A DNA stretch of 32,645 nt, taken from assembly GCA_006514895.1 (NCBI GenBank), contig VDMG01000142.1, positions 1 to 32,645 on the forward strand, read 5' to 3'. Below are positions 8,898 to 18,051 of this stretch, in pieces. The position numbers and the translations under genes are program-made. The notes under the pieces were generated by a model. That model did not search any database, was not told the DNA's origin, and worked only from the letters and a program-made list of their open reading frames with translations. Numbering within the stretch: the stretch's first letter is position 1; the number at the start of each line of letters is the position of its first letter. This DNA is from Beijerinckiaceae bacterium. Its GTDB lineage: Bacteria > Pseudomonadota > Alphaproteobacteria > Rhizobiales > Beijerinckiaceae.

Positions 8898-9912
8898 TCG
8901 ACCTCGCGGCAGCGCTGCGATCGACCCGCGTGTACAAGGTGAATTGCGGGTCGCAGATGAATTTGAGCAACAGCCCGCTTAATGATTTATGCGTCTTCAG
9001 ATTGGCGTAAAATTCCGGTGCCATCTCTTTCAGCCGCGGCAGCCGTGACCAGGGCACGTCCGGAAAATCATGATGCTCGTTGTGATAGCCGATGTTGAGC
9101 GCGACAAGGTTCAAGGGACCGTAATAATCGAAGGTTTCCTGAGCCGGATCTTGTGTAAAATGCTCCTGGAGCCAGCGTGCGCCGAGCGGATGCAAGCCTC
9201 CGACCGAAAACCAGAAAGACGCGAAAAAATAGAGAAGCGCATTCGGTCCGAAGAACATTAATATGGCGAGATCGTAGAGGAACACGCAGCCGCCATTGAT
9301 GAATGTCCACCGGCTCCACATCGGTACCGAGCCCTTCAGCCTGGCAAGACGGGTGAGCTGAAAAACCGGAAAAAGGAACATCCAAGCCGCCTTGCCGGCC
9401 GCGCTATTGCCAAACAGACGCGCTTCCCAGCGGCTTGGAAGATCGGCGTCATAATCGTAATCTCCGAGATGCGAATGATGCTTCATATGGTAACAGCGAA
9501 ATCCCATCGCGGTCGGAAAGCTGTTCGGCAAATCGGCGAGAATCGCGACCCATTTGTTCATGAAATTCGCTTTGAAGATGCAATTGTGGGTCGCGTCGTG
9601 GATAACGACGAACATTGCGTGATTGGCGAAGGCGCCTATGCAAAAAGCGGCAATGAGGGCCGCCCACCAATAATCGATGCCTAGAGCGCCGAGACCCGCC
9701 GCGATCAAGGTCTGCCCGGCGACCACCGCGACGGTGATCGCCGCGGTCCTCGAGTCGTGGCCAATCAGAGTGGCGGCTTCGGGATGCGCCGCCAGTATCG
9801 CGCGCCGCCGCACGGGATGCGGACGCGGTTGAACGGTGGGAATGAAACCATCACGGTCCGCGCTGGATTCGACGCGGCTGACCTGCCCGCGTTGAAAAGC
9901 TTGCAAGCTCAT
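8881..9912 (-). CDS. Fatty acid desaturase resembling sphingolipid Delta4-desaturase (DEGS1/DES1-like)
   Basis: Histidine boxes HDATH, HMKHH, NEHHDFP. N-terminal QPRPHPVRRRAILAAHPEAATLI and C-terminal YYGPLNLVALNIGYHNEHHDFPDVPWSRLPRLKEMAPEFYANLKTHKS closely match my recollection of eukaryotic DEGS1. Confidence 0.88.
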   Translation of the reverse strand: MSLQAFQRGQVSRVESSADRDGFIPTVQPRPHPVRRRAILAAHPEAATLIGHDSRTAAITVAVVAGQTLIAAGLGALGIDYWWAALIAAFCIGAFANHAMFVVIHDATHNCIFKANFMNKWVAILADLPNSFPTAMGFRCYHMKHHSHLGDYDYDADLPSRWEARLFGNSAAGKAAWMFLFPVFQLTRLARLKGSVPMWSRWTFINGGCVFLYDLAILMFFGPNALLYFFASFWFSVGGLHPLGARWLQEHFTQDPAQETFDYYGPLNLVALNIGYHNEHHDFPDVPWSRLPRLKEMAPEFYANLKTHKSLSGLLLKFICDPQFTLYTRVDRSAAARSIIRPR

Positions 9913-9986
9913 GCGTGGATCGTCCTTTCATCCTGTCAGAGCCGGTGCGTCGCAGTGCCGGACGGATCAGATATAGCGATAACGGA

Positions 9987-11141
9987 TCAAGCCGCGAGAC
10001 TTTTCTCATAGACGCGGTGGACCTTGTCGATTCGCGCCCCGGAGAGCTCGATCGGACGGCGCATGCCAAAATTATTCTCCAAAACCCAGCTGAATTCGAC
10101 GTGTCCGATTGAACTCGATTTGCTGCGCTGGCGCATTTCCTCGATGAAAGCCAGAATGACGGCGCCGCCCGCGGCCTTGCGGTGCAAGGCGCGGCGAATG
10201 CCAAAGAGCGCGAGCCGCCCGGACTTGAATGCGTGGTTCCTGATCCGCGATATGACGCGTGGCAGTCCGAAAGGAAACAGACGGCCACCGAGATCGGCGG
10301 TCACCTCATGCAGGTTCGGCAAGACAACGCCGAAGGCTTGTGGCACGCCGTCGAGCTCGATCATAAAGCCGCCTTCCGGGGGCATCACCAATTTAAGCCC
10401 GTCGGCGCTCGACATGAATTCGGCGAGCGTAAAGGGAACAAAGCCCCAATTTTCGCTCCAGGCATCGTTGAATATATCGACGATGATCTCCGCTTCCTTG
10501 CCGATGTTCTTAAGATCGAGAGTTCTGATGTTGAGCCTCTTGCGCCATTCGGGCCGCTCCATAATGCTTGGACTGGCCTGCCGGTCTTGCTCGCCGACGT
10601 CGTATCGGTAGGAAATGAGGTCGCGCGCTTTCGTATAGCCTTGGCGCTCTAAGGAATCGACCAAATAAGGCGGATTCCAAGGCATGAACACCATGGGCGC
10701 GGCTTCGAACCCCTGGACAAGCAGCCCGGTCTCGCTGTTCACGGAGGGCGAGAACGGTCCATGCACGAGCGTGGCGCCGCGTTGGCGCAGCCAATCCTCG
10801 GCGGCCCGCATCAAACCAGCGGTGACCCCGTCATCGTCAATTGCATCGAGACAACCAAATTGTGCCCGCGACGCGCCGAGCGGTGCATAAGCTTCATCAT
10901 AGATCTGGGCGAGAATCCGCCCGGCAAGCTTGCCATTCTTGCGGGCGAGCCAGGCTTGCGATTGGACAAGCTTGAAATGCGGATTGAGCTTGCCCGCGAA
11001 CATGGTCCATCGCTCGGCATCGAGTGGCGGCGCGAAGCCCGGCTGATTCTGATAGAGAAGCCGGGGGAGCCGGCAAAAAGAAAGAAAGTTTCGCAGCCCG
11101 TTCGCCGGAATGATCTCGATCCTGTCCCTGTTCCCGCTCAT
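9987..11141 (-). CDS. GNAT-fold acyltransferase-like protein; candidate bacterial ceramide synthase
   Basis: Long GNAT-like protein (RNRDRIEIIPANG...HGPFSPSVNSETGLLVQGFE...MPWNPPYLVDSLERQGYTKA) in sphingolipid gene context. Preferred ATG at 11141 (listed ORF starts at 11213). Confidence 0.55.
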   Translation of the reverse strand: MSGNRDRIEIIPANGLRNFLSFCRLPRLLYQNQPGFAPPLDAERWTMFAGKLNPHFKLVQSQAWLARKNGKLAGRILAQIYDEAYAPLGASRAQFGCLDAIDDDGVTAGLMRAAEDWLRQRGATLVHGPFSPSVNSETGLLVQGFEAAPMVFMPWNPPYLVDSLERQGYTKARDLISYRYDVGEQDRQASPSIMERPEWRKRLNIRTLDLKNIGKEAEIIVDIFNDAWSENWGFVPFTLAEFMSSADGLKLVMPPEGGFMIELDGVPQAFGVVLPNLHEVTADLGGRLFPFGLPRVISRIRNHAFKSGRLALFGIRRALHRKAAGGAVILAFIEEMRQRSKSSSIGHVEFSWVLENNFGMRRPIELSGARIDKVHRVYEKSLAA

Positions 11142-11258
11142 CGGCCTAACCTTTTTTGTCAAGTGCGGTGGCGCCGCGCCGCGGTCCCGGGTCGCATATG
11201 GAGCAAAGTGCATCGTGGCCAGGGACGGGAATGCGCCAGACGGAAAATGGCCCCGCCG

Positions 11259-12485
11259 TCAGCCAGCCGCACTCAGCGAACGGGCCGGTGCTTCACATTG
11301 GGTTTCCCGATTCGCCAAAAGATCGGTCACGCCCTTAATCTCCGCCTCGGTGTGCAGCGCCGAAAGGAAAAACCGCAGACGCGGCTGGTCTTTCGGCACT
11401 CCAATTTGAATGATCGGCGGAACGTAATAGCCGTTGTCCATCAAATGGCTGGAGGCAGCCAGAGTCTCAAGACTGTCGGAGAAAAGGATCGGGACGACAC
11501 CGCGCCCGATGGCAGGTCCCGTATCGAGCCCCGCGTCATGCGCGAGATCGACGAAAAGTTCGGCATTTTGGCGCAGCCGCTCAATGCGCCAAGTCTCTTG
11601 CTGCATCAATTGCAGGGCAGTCTCCGCCGCCGCCGTTATAACAGGCGATAGGCCGACGCTATAGACAAATCCCGGCAGCGTATAGCGCAACCAGGAGATC
11701 ACCGATTCCTTGCCGGCGACGAAACCGCCGCAAGACGCCAGGGTTTTCGATAAGGTGCCGATAATGAGGTCGATTTGCTGCGGATCGACGCTGGAATGTT
11801 CCCAAAGGCCGCGTCCCTTGCTCCCGAGGACACCGATCGAATGCGCCTCGTCGATCAACAGCCAAGCCCTGCGCCTCTCCTTGATCTCGACAAGGGAAAC
11901 AAGATCGGCGATGTCGCCATCCATGCTGTAGAGACCCTCGGCGACAATAAGAGCGTTACGGTAATTGCCGCGCCTTTCACGCAAAAGAAAATCGAGGTGG
12001 TCAAGATCGTTGTGGCGGAAAATGATGGTTTCGGCAGTCGTTGCCTTGGCGCCGCTAACGATGCTGTTATGGGACAGTTCATCAATGAACAACACGTCGT
12101 GCGATCCAAGAATATGCGATATCGTCGTCACATTGGTGAGATAGCCGCTGACCAGGGTTAGAGCCGCCTCGACCCCGAGGAATTTGGCGAGCCCGGCCTC
12201 CAAATGACGATGCGTGGATCGCTCGCCACCGACGAGGCGGGAGCCGAGCGCGCCGATTCCCAATGTGTCCAGTGCCGCCGCCGCCGCCGCCTTGATCATG
12301 GGGTGGGAGGCGAGCCCCAAGTAATCGTAGTTGGCGAAACTTACGAAATGGCGGCCATTGATCTCGACTTCACGCCGCAAGGTGTCGATCGGCGCGAAAA
12401 ATGGGTCACCGAGGTCAAGATAAGCCTTCCCCGCGAGCCGGAAGCGCTTCGTTGCATAATCGGCGAGGCTTTGGGTCTTTTGCAC
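11259..12485 (-). CDS. spt: Alpha-oxoamine synthase, probable serine palmitoyltransferase
   Basis: PLP motifs SFANYDYLGLASHP, GSRLVGGERSTHRHLE, DELSHNSIVSG, AEGLYSMDGDIADL, LIDEAHSIGVLG, PLP-Lys motif GTLSKTLASCGGF. SPT rather than KBL/BioF is inferred from context. Confidence 0.8.
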   Translation of the reverse strand: MQKTQSLADYATKRFRLAGKAYLDLGDPFFAPIDTLRREVEINGRHFVSFANYDYLGLASHPMIKAAAAAALDTLGIGALGSRLVGGERSTHRHLEAGLAKFLGVEAALTLVSGYLTNVTTISHILGSHDVLFIDELSHNSIVSGAKATTAETIIFRHNDLDHLDFLLRERRGNYRNALIVAEGLYSMDGDIADLVSLVEIKERRRAWLLIDEAHSIGVLGSKGRGLWEHSSVDPQQIDLIIGTLSKTLASCGGFVAGKESVISWLRYTLPGFVYSVGLSPVITAAAETALQLMQQETWRIERLRQNAELFVDLAHDAGLDTGPAIGRGVVPILFSDSLETLAASSHLMDNGYYVPPIIQIGVPKDQPRLRFFLSALHTEAEIKGVTDLLANRETQCEAPARSLSAAG

Positions 12486-12889
12486 TTGCTGATCGGCGGT
12501 TCAGATGGGTTCACGAGACGATTGGAAAGTACGGCATCTTGTTGGCTGCGACTTGGTTGCCGCTTCCCGGCCGCATTGGTTGCAACTTGAGCATATCGTT
12601 GGCATAGCATCATGCGCCGGAAGGAGCAAAAGGGGATCGCCGGGGAGTGTCATAAGACCGGTGCAAATCTCCGCTCATAAATGAAAAAGATGATTTGTAT
12701 CATAGGTTTATCGCGTATTTTCAATTCCGGTTACAAAACGTAACAAAGTCAAGTTCACGGACCGGCAAGCTTCGTGCCCGCGCCTTGCGAATCAACGACT
12801 TTATGACGGGCGGGTGACTTTGACCTGGACAATTCGCCGGCGGCGGCCGCTGGCAGGCCGGCGACGGGGGCTAAAAGCACTCTAGGGAT

Positions 12890-13684
12890 TCACCGCAAGG
12901 GGGGAGATCCAGGGCCGGCGTCCCGGCCCGCTCGGCGAGGTCCGGTTCGGCCGCTCGCGCCATGGACGCGAGCATTGAGGCGATGGCGGATGCGGCCTGT
13001 CCGGCGATGACCTTGCGATTTTCTCCGCGGCTTGCCAAAGGCGAGATCGCACCGGATCGGCTCGCCCTTGAGGAGCGACCAGAGGTGCGGAAGCAAGGTC
13101 GCGTCGCCGAGCCATGCCGCCGCGGGCGATGAATAGCGGATAGCGACAGGTTGCACGCAAACCGTCTCGATACCGCTCGCCGTGGCGAGAAGATCGCGCG
13201 CGGCGGCGAAATGCGAGCTATGAAACTTGCGAAGCGCCAAACCGTCGCCGGTCGTGGCCTCAGGGAAAAGTAGCATGGGACGCCCGCCGAGCATTCTTTG
13301 CGCCATCGCCGCGTTGGTGCCGGGGATCGTGCGGCGCCGCTCACGATCCACGAAAACCGTTTCCTGCAGGCGCGCGAAAGTGGAAGCGACCGGCCATGTT
13401 CCGACCTCTCGCTTGGCGAGGAAACAGACCGGCTCGACGCTGCAAAGCACCAGGATGTCAAGCCAAGACACATGATTTGCGGCAATGAGACGAGGCTCCC
13501 GCGGCGGCGGTACGCACCCCGAGAAAACATCCAAGCGGAGCAAGGCGGCGAGCGTCCGCCCGAACGCGACCGGAAGCCACAGGCGCAGCGGCCAGCGCCG
13601 CCGCAACGCGACCCATTGCAAGGGAGCGAGACAGAAAAACAAGAGCAAGGCAAGAACGACTGCCGTGGCGCGGAGATAAGCCAT
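12890..13684 (-). CDS. plsC: 1-acylglycerol-3-phosphate acyltransferase-like (PlsC family)
   Basis: NHVSWLDILVL (NHxxxxD) and LLFPEATTGDG (FPEGT-like). Preferred ATG at 13684 (listed ORF starts at 13750). Confidence 0.85.
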   Translation of the reverse strand: MAYLRATAVVLALLLFFCLAPLQWVALRRRWPLRLWLPVAFGRTLAALLRLDVFSGCVPPPREPRLIAANHVSWLDILVLCSVEPVCFLAKREVGTWPVASTFARLQETVFVDRERRRTIPGTNAAMAQRMLGGRPMLLFPEATTGDGLALRKFHSSHFAAARDLLATASGIETVCVQPVAIRYSSPAAAWLGDATLLPHLWSLLKGEPIRCDLAFGKPRRKSQGHRRTGRIRHRLNARVHGASGRTGPRRAGRDAGPGSPPLR

Positions 13685-14012
13685 GATTCGCCGCAGGTTG
13701 GCCAGCTTGGCCGGGTTGCGATTCGCGCCTTTTACAAGCGCCAGTTGCATTTTGATGACAACCGCCGCGAGAGCATTTTCAAGCGAAGTGGATACCGGTT
13801 CGCGTCAACAAAATGCGATAAATAGAAAAAGCCTTCACTCTTCCCCGCAGCAAAGACATGCTTGAACGAAATAACACTCGAAGAACCGCTGATTCAATTT
13901 GGAAACGGCATAAGGTCGTCGAGGTCGGCGAAGCGCTCCGCCTCGCGGCGTCATGCCGGACGGCGGCGCCGATCCGGCATTCCAGTCACTGAACTGACTC
14001 CCGAATTACCAT

Positions 14013-15080
14013 TCATGGGTTCAGTGGTTTGATAACCTCGTCGCCCTTTATCGACGTTGTGACGATGTCCTTTGCGCCAACATTCATCTTCATGAGATCC
14101 ATCATTCGGATCTGGCTGTTCTCATAAGTGCGGAAATAGTACTGCTTTGCCTTAAGATCGGCGGCAGAGGTCACTGCGTATAATCGGCCAGGATATTGCC
14201 GTGCGCATCCTTCTCGTGTTCGCGGGCCGCGCCCTTTGGAATGTCGAATTGGTTCAGATATAGAACGCCTCAAGAACGGCGCCATTCCCGGTTTCTGACG
14301 GCAGGACCGACTGGCTGAACGCGACGGCGCGAACGAAGCGCGACGGCGGCGTGAAGTCGCCCGGCAGCCCAAGCATCCCCGAGCCTTGGCCGAACGGCTC
14401 GAGCTTGATAGAGCCCAGTTTGACCGGGGGAACGTTGGTCATCGAAAAATTCACATAGTTGCGCAGATTGGTCATGTGCCAATCGAACGCCGGCGAGTTG
14501 GTGAATACGCCCAGCGGGTTGTCATAGACGTTGAGCTTGCCGCCGACATACTCGATCACGATGCTCTTGCCGGATGCGTCGTGCACGATGTAATGAGCCT
14601 CCGGAGCAAAGCCCCATCCCTCGAACACGGATGAAGCGACGACGATGTTGCCGATGTTGGCCTTGACCTCCGCGACGCTGGCAAAATTCTCCAGAATCCA
14701 TGAACCCAATTCCCATTGGGCGATGGTCTTGCCCGCATCGGCCGCGGTGTAGGGCATATATCCGGCGGAGCCAGGGAAGTCCGGCGGCCAGACCTTTCTC
14801 ATTCAACCCGTCAAACAGGATCGGCAACCCCACGCCATTAAGCCCGACGCTGGCGTATTTCGCCTTCCGCTTGAGCCCTTTCTTTCCGTCGGGCGTGGTT
14901 CCTGTCCGCGCATAGCCGCGCGGAACCATGATCAGGTCGGAGTGAATATAAATGGCAAATTCCATCGTTCGCGCGTGAACGACGGTGCCCCGCTCAAGGC
15001 TTATCTGCGGGCCGGGGCGAAATTCGGCGATGGCGCGGTGATCGATGCGCAATCTCGAACAACCGACGTCTTCACGATCA
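14013..15080 (-). pseudogene. Choloylglycine hydrolase / penicillin acylase-like (Ntn hydrolase) pseudogene
   Basis: Continuous homology-like path across frames: GTVVHARTMEFAIYIHSDLIMVPRGYA...LNEKGLAAGL | FPGSAGYMPYTAADAGKTIAQWELG...AVLEAFYI | LNQFDIPKGAAREHEKDAHGNILADYTQ | TSAADLKAKQYYFRTYENSQIRMMDLMKMN. At least three frame changes. Confidence 0.85.
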
Positions 15081-15471
15081 TGCCGCTCGCCGATTTGGAA
15101 GAGCGCTATAGAGACTATTACGGCGGCCCGATGGAAATGCCGGACAGTTACGTCGCGTGAATGGTGCGAAAATGTAAAAGTCTGGATTTGATCCATCGGT
15201 CAATGGCAGATTTCTTCGTTCATTTCATGGGCCAAGCATGATCGGCGCGGCGGGTTCGATCCTGGCAAGGACGCAAACCAAACTCGCCGCCATGCAATGA
15301 ATGGCAAATTACGATTTTCCGCGACAGCGATTGATATCTCAAATCCAGTCTCTTACAGCTTAAAAGCGCCGCAAATCCGCGGCTTTCGTGGGCGATGGTT
15401 CGGCCTTGCTAAGGCTCGTCCAAAGCGGCAATCTCAGCCTGGAAATCTGGTCAGCGGTGGATGCCGAATAA

Positions 15472-17019
15472 ATGGTCTATGTAGCGCTGAAACCAAGTTA
15501 CGATGCGGATGTGATCATCGCCGGTGCCGGGCCGGCGGGGGCTGCGGCAGCGTGCCATCTGACGCGTGCGGGAGCGTCGGTTATACTTCTCGATCGTATG
15601 ACCTTTCCACGCGATAAGGTGTGCGGCGATTTTGTCGGCCCATCTGCCCTGATCGAGCTGGACTCTCTCGGCATATCGGAAATGGACGGGTTCGCGCGGA
15701 CCAATATCGCGCGTCGCGCTGCGCTTTATATCGACGGCGAAGCGCTGATCGCGAGGCCTTTTCCGATGATCGAGGGCATGCCTTCCTTTGGCCGGGTGAT
15801 TCCACGGCTCGCGCTCGACAATTTCATCGTCGATGCCGCGCGGAGCGCCGGTGCCCGGGTAATGGAGGGGTACTCACTAGCGGGTTTCGCAGCCGGCGGT
15901 GATGCGGTTGCCGTGGAGGCGGCGAACTCGAAGGGCCACTTCACGTTGCGCTGCCGCCAGCTGATCGGTGCCGACGGCGGCAGTTCGACGGTGGCGCGAC
16001 TCATGCGCGGATCGGCGCCGCCGCGGCGCGACCGGTTCATTGCCTCACGGGCCTACTTCGCCAACGTCGAGGGGCCAGACGATCAGCTCGATGTCTATTT
16101 CGGCCACAGCTCCTTTCCGGGTTACTGCTGGTTGTTCCCCACCGGCAATGGCGAGGCGAATGTCGGGCTCGGCATGGCGCTCGAAACGTGGCCCGCCCAC
16201 AACCGGACTCCCGCTGATATGTTGCGCCGCCTTATGCGCGACGATGCGGCCCTCGCGGCGCGCCTGCGCAATGCGAGCCTGCGCGGCAAGATCGTGGGCT
16301 GGCCATTGATAACCTACAACCATCGGCTCCCGATCGTGTCCGGCCGCGTCATGCTGATCGGCGACGCAGCGGGTCTGATCAATCCGCTCAACGGCGAGGG
16401 CATCCAATACGCGCTGCTGAGTGCCCGCTGGGCGGCCGAGACGCTGGCACCATGTCTGCGCGAGGATGATTTTTCCGCGCGCGCGCTTGCGCCCTTTGCG
16501 GCGCGCGTCGAGAGCGAAATGCGCTACGACATGGCGCTGTCCCGGCTTATTGTGCAGCTCATCGGCAACCGGGCGCTCACCCCGCTCTGGATCGGGGCGT
16601 CGAAAATTATTGCGGTGCGCGCCCACAAGGATGCCAACTATGCGAGCACTGTATCGGGAATCTTCGCCGGGCTGTTACCGGCGCGCGATGCATTGAAGGT
16701 GGTTGGCGGCACCGTCGGCCAGGCGGTCCGGTCGCTCGCCAGCAAGGCTGTGACTACGGCGCTCAGCGGCCCGCGCGGATGGGCAGGCCCCGGCGTTGGC
16801 ACCGCGCAGGGGAGATTCCAGCTGGCGAGCGATGCGGCAAAGGATCCCGCGGGCTTCGCCGAATGGTTGATAGGCGCCGCGGCCTGCGCGATAGAACTCG
16901 GTTCGCAGGCATCAAGGAACGCAATCGCGGGCAAGCCGAAAGGGACGGTTGTTTCTGCTCAAAAACTATCCGGTCTGGGAATCGGTTTGCCGGGCAAGAT
17001 CGCGACTGACGATTTTTGA
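15472..17019 (+). CDS. FAD-dependent oxidoreductase, geranylgeranyl reductase family
   Basis: DVIIAGAGPAGAAAACHL dinucleotide-binding motif, DKVCGDFVGP, VMLIGDAAGLINPLNGEGIQYAL. Confidence 0.9.
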   Translation: MVYVALKPSYDADVIIAGAGPAGAAAACHLTRAGASVILLDRMTFPRDKVCGDFVGPSALIELDSLGISEMDGFARTNIARRAALYIDGEALIARPFPMIEGMPSFGRVIPRLALDNFIVDAARSAGARVMEGYSLAGFAAGGDAVAVEAANSKGHFTLRCRQLIGADGGSSTVARLMRGSAPPRRDRFIASRAYFANVEGPDDQLDVYFGHSSFPGYCWLFPTGNGEANVGLGMALETWPAHNRTPADMLRRLMRDDAALAARLRNASLRGKIVGWPLITYNHRLPIVSGRVMLIGDAAGLINPLNGEGIQYALLSARWAAETLAPCLREDDFSARALAPFAARVESEMRYDMALSRLIVQLIGNRALTPLWIGASKIIAVRAHKDANYASTVSGIFAGLLPARDALKVVGGTVGQAVRSLASKAVTTALSGPRGWAGPGVGTAQGRFQLASDAAKDPAGFAEWLIGAAACAIELGSQASRNAIAGKPKGTVVSAQKLSGLGIGLPGKIATDDF

Positions 17020-17114
17020 ATGGTCGAACATTGGTCGCTGCTGCGACGCGGGCACCATGCAAGGCTTCTGGGCGCCATTAAGAGCGCCTACATCAATTAT
17101 TACGGCGGCGAGGC

Positions 17115-17763
17115 TCACGGCCTGCCGAAAACAAGCATGAAATTATTGGCGGGCAAGGCTAGCTGCTGCGCCAGGACGATGCCATGTTCGTTTGCAGCCT
17201 TTTCAACATCCCTGACATCCTTCAGTCCCCATTCCGGAGCATTCGCAGCGCGCAGCTCTCGATCGAAAGCCTCGTTGGATGGCGCCGTGTAATTCCCATC
17301 GACTTTGAACGGCCCGTAAATCGCCAGGAAGCCGGTTTGATTCAAGACCCGCGCGGCGATTTGCGCCACGCTTTCCGCAATAGCGATGGGCGCGACATGA
17401 AACAGATTGATTGCGAAGACAACATCGTAGCGATTTGTCTTGGCGTCCGGCCAAGTCTCCGGCTTGGCGAGGTCTATGTGGACGGGGTCCCAGACATTGG
17501 CATTGGCGTACTCGGCTTGCATTTGCCGGATCGCCTCGAACATACCCTTTATCGTAATCGGAGGGTTGAAACCGGATGTGCGGAAAATGCGGCGCGAAAT
17601 AGTTGATGTGCGCGCCGCTGCCGCTCGCGAGTTCGAGAGCGTCGCCAGACGGTGGAAAGAGCTGCTTGAACACGTCCAAAATGGGGTCGCGGTTGCGCTT
17701 TGCGGCCCAATCCACGTAGGCGCTAAGGGGACAATGGTCGATAACGGACTGCACGCTGGACAT
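17115..17763 (-). pseudogene. DUF938 SAM-dependent methyltransferase, single frameshift
   Basis: N-terminal frame (CPLSAYVDWAAKRNRDPILDVFKQLFPPSGDALELASGSGAHINYFAPHFPHIRFQPSDYDKG) joins by a 1-nt shift to MFEAIRQMQAEYANANVWDPVHIDLAKPETWP...VFAINLFHVAPIAIAESVAQ...NNFMLVFGRP. Confidence 0.8.
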
Positions 17764-17880
17764 GAGGCACTCCATCTAGCGCCTAAACAATATCATCATC
17801 CGAGATATTACTATCCGAACTTGGGCACGAGTGCCAAACCAACCATGCCGTGGATTGGCTCTGATCTTGTGCCAGCTCGG

Positions 17881-17924
17881 GCATGACCATTTCCAAGTTC
17901 GCGGACTTTTTGGAAATCGTCATC
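17881..17924. repeat. Intergenic hairpin repeat, divergent copy
   Basis: ATGACCATTTCCAAG ... CTTTTTGGAAATCGTCAT stem-loop, similar to hairpin 2 of the 3676-3778 repeat. Confidence 0.45.
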
Positions 17925-18051
17925 CCGCCAGGATTTGGGCAATTTCCTATTGTTTAATTAGTCTATCCGCTGCACCCAAAGCTCAAGCAAACACACATGC
18001 TCCTATATCGCCACATTCTGCCATCGCTGTGGCCCGGTTGCATGACGCAAA

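Noticed and set aside
11147-11163. TTGACA-like box on the minus strand before the GNAT gene
   Set aside because: It is only about 20 nt upstream of the preferred ATG, too close to act as a -35 element for that start; likely ribosome-binding region sequence.
10761-11651. 296-aa + strand ORF across the GNAT and spt-like genes
   Set aside because: Overlaps two supported minus-strand genes and is Arg/Pro-rich like other shadow ORFs.
15240-15275. GGGTTCGATCCTGGC resembling a tRNA T-arm
   Set aside because: Flanking bases do not form a 5-bp T-stem and no acceptor, D-arm or anticodon arm is visible upstream.
17020-17115. Peptide HHARLLGAIKSAYINYYGGEAHGLP after the FAD oxidoreductase
   Set aside because: Could be a gene remnant, but it is too short and has no recognised family.
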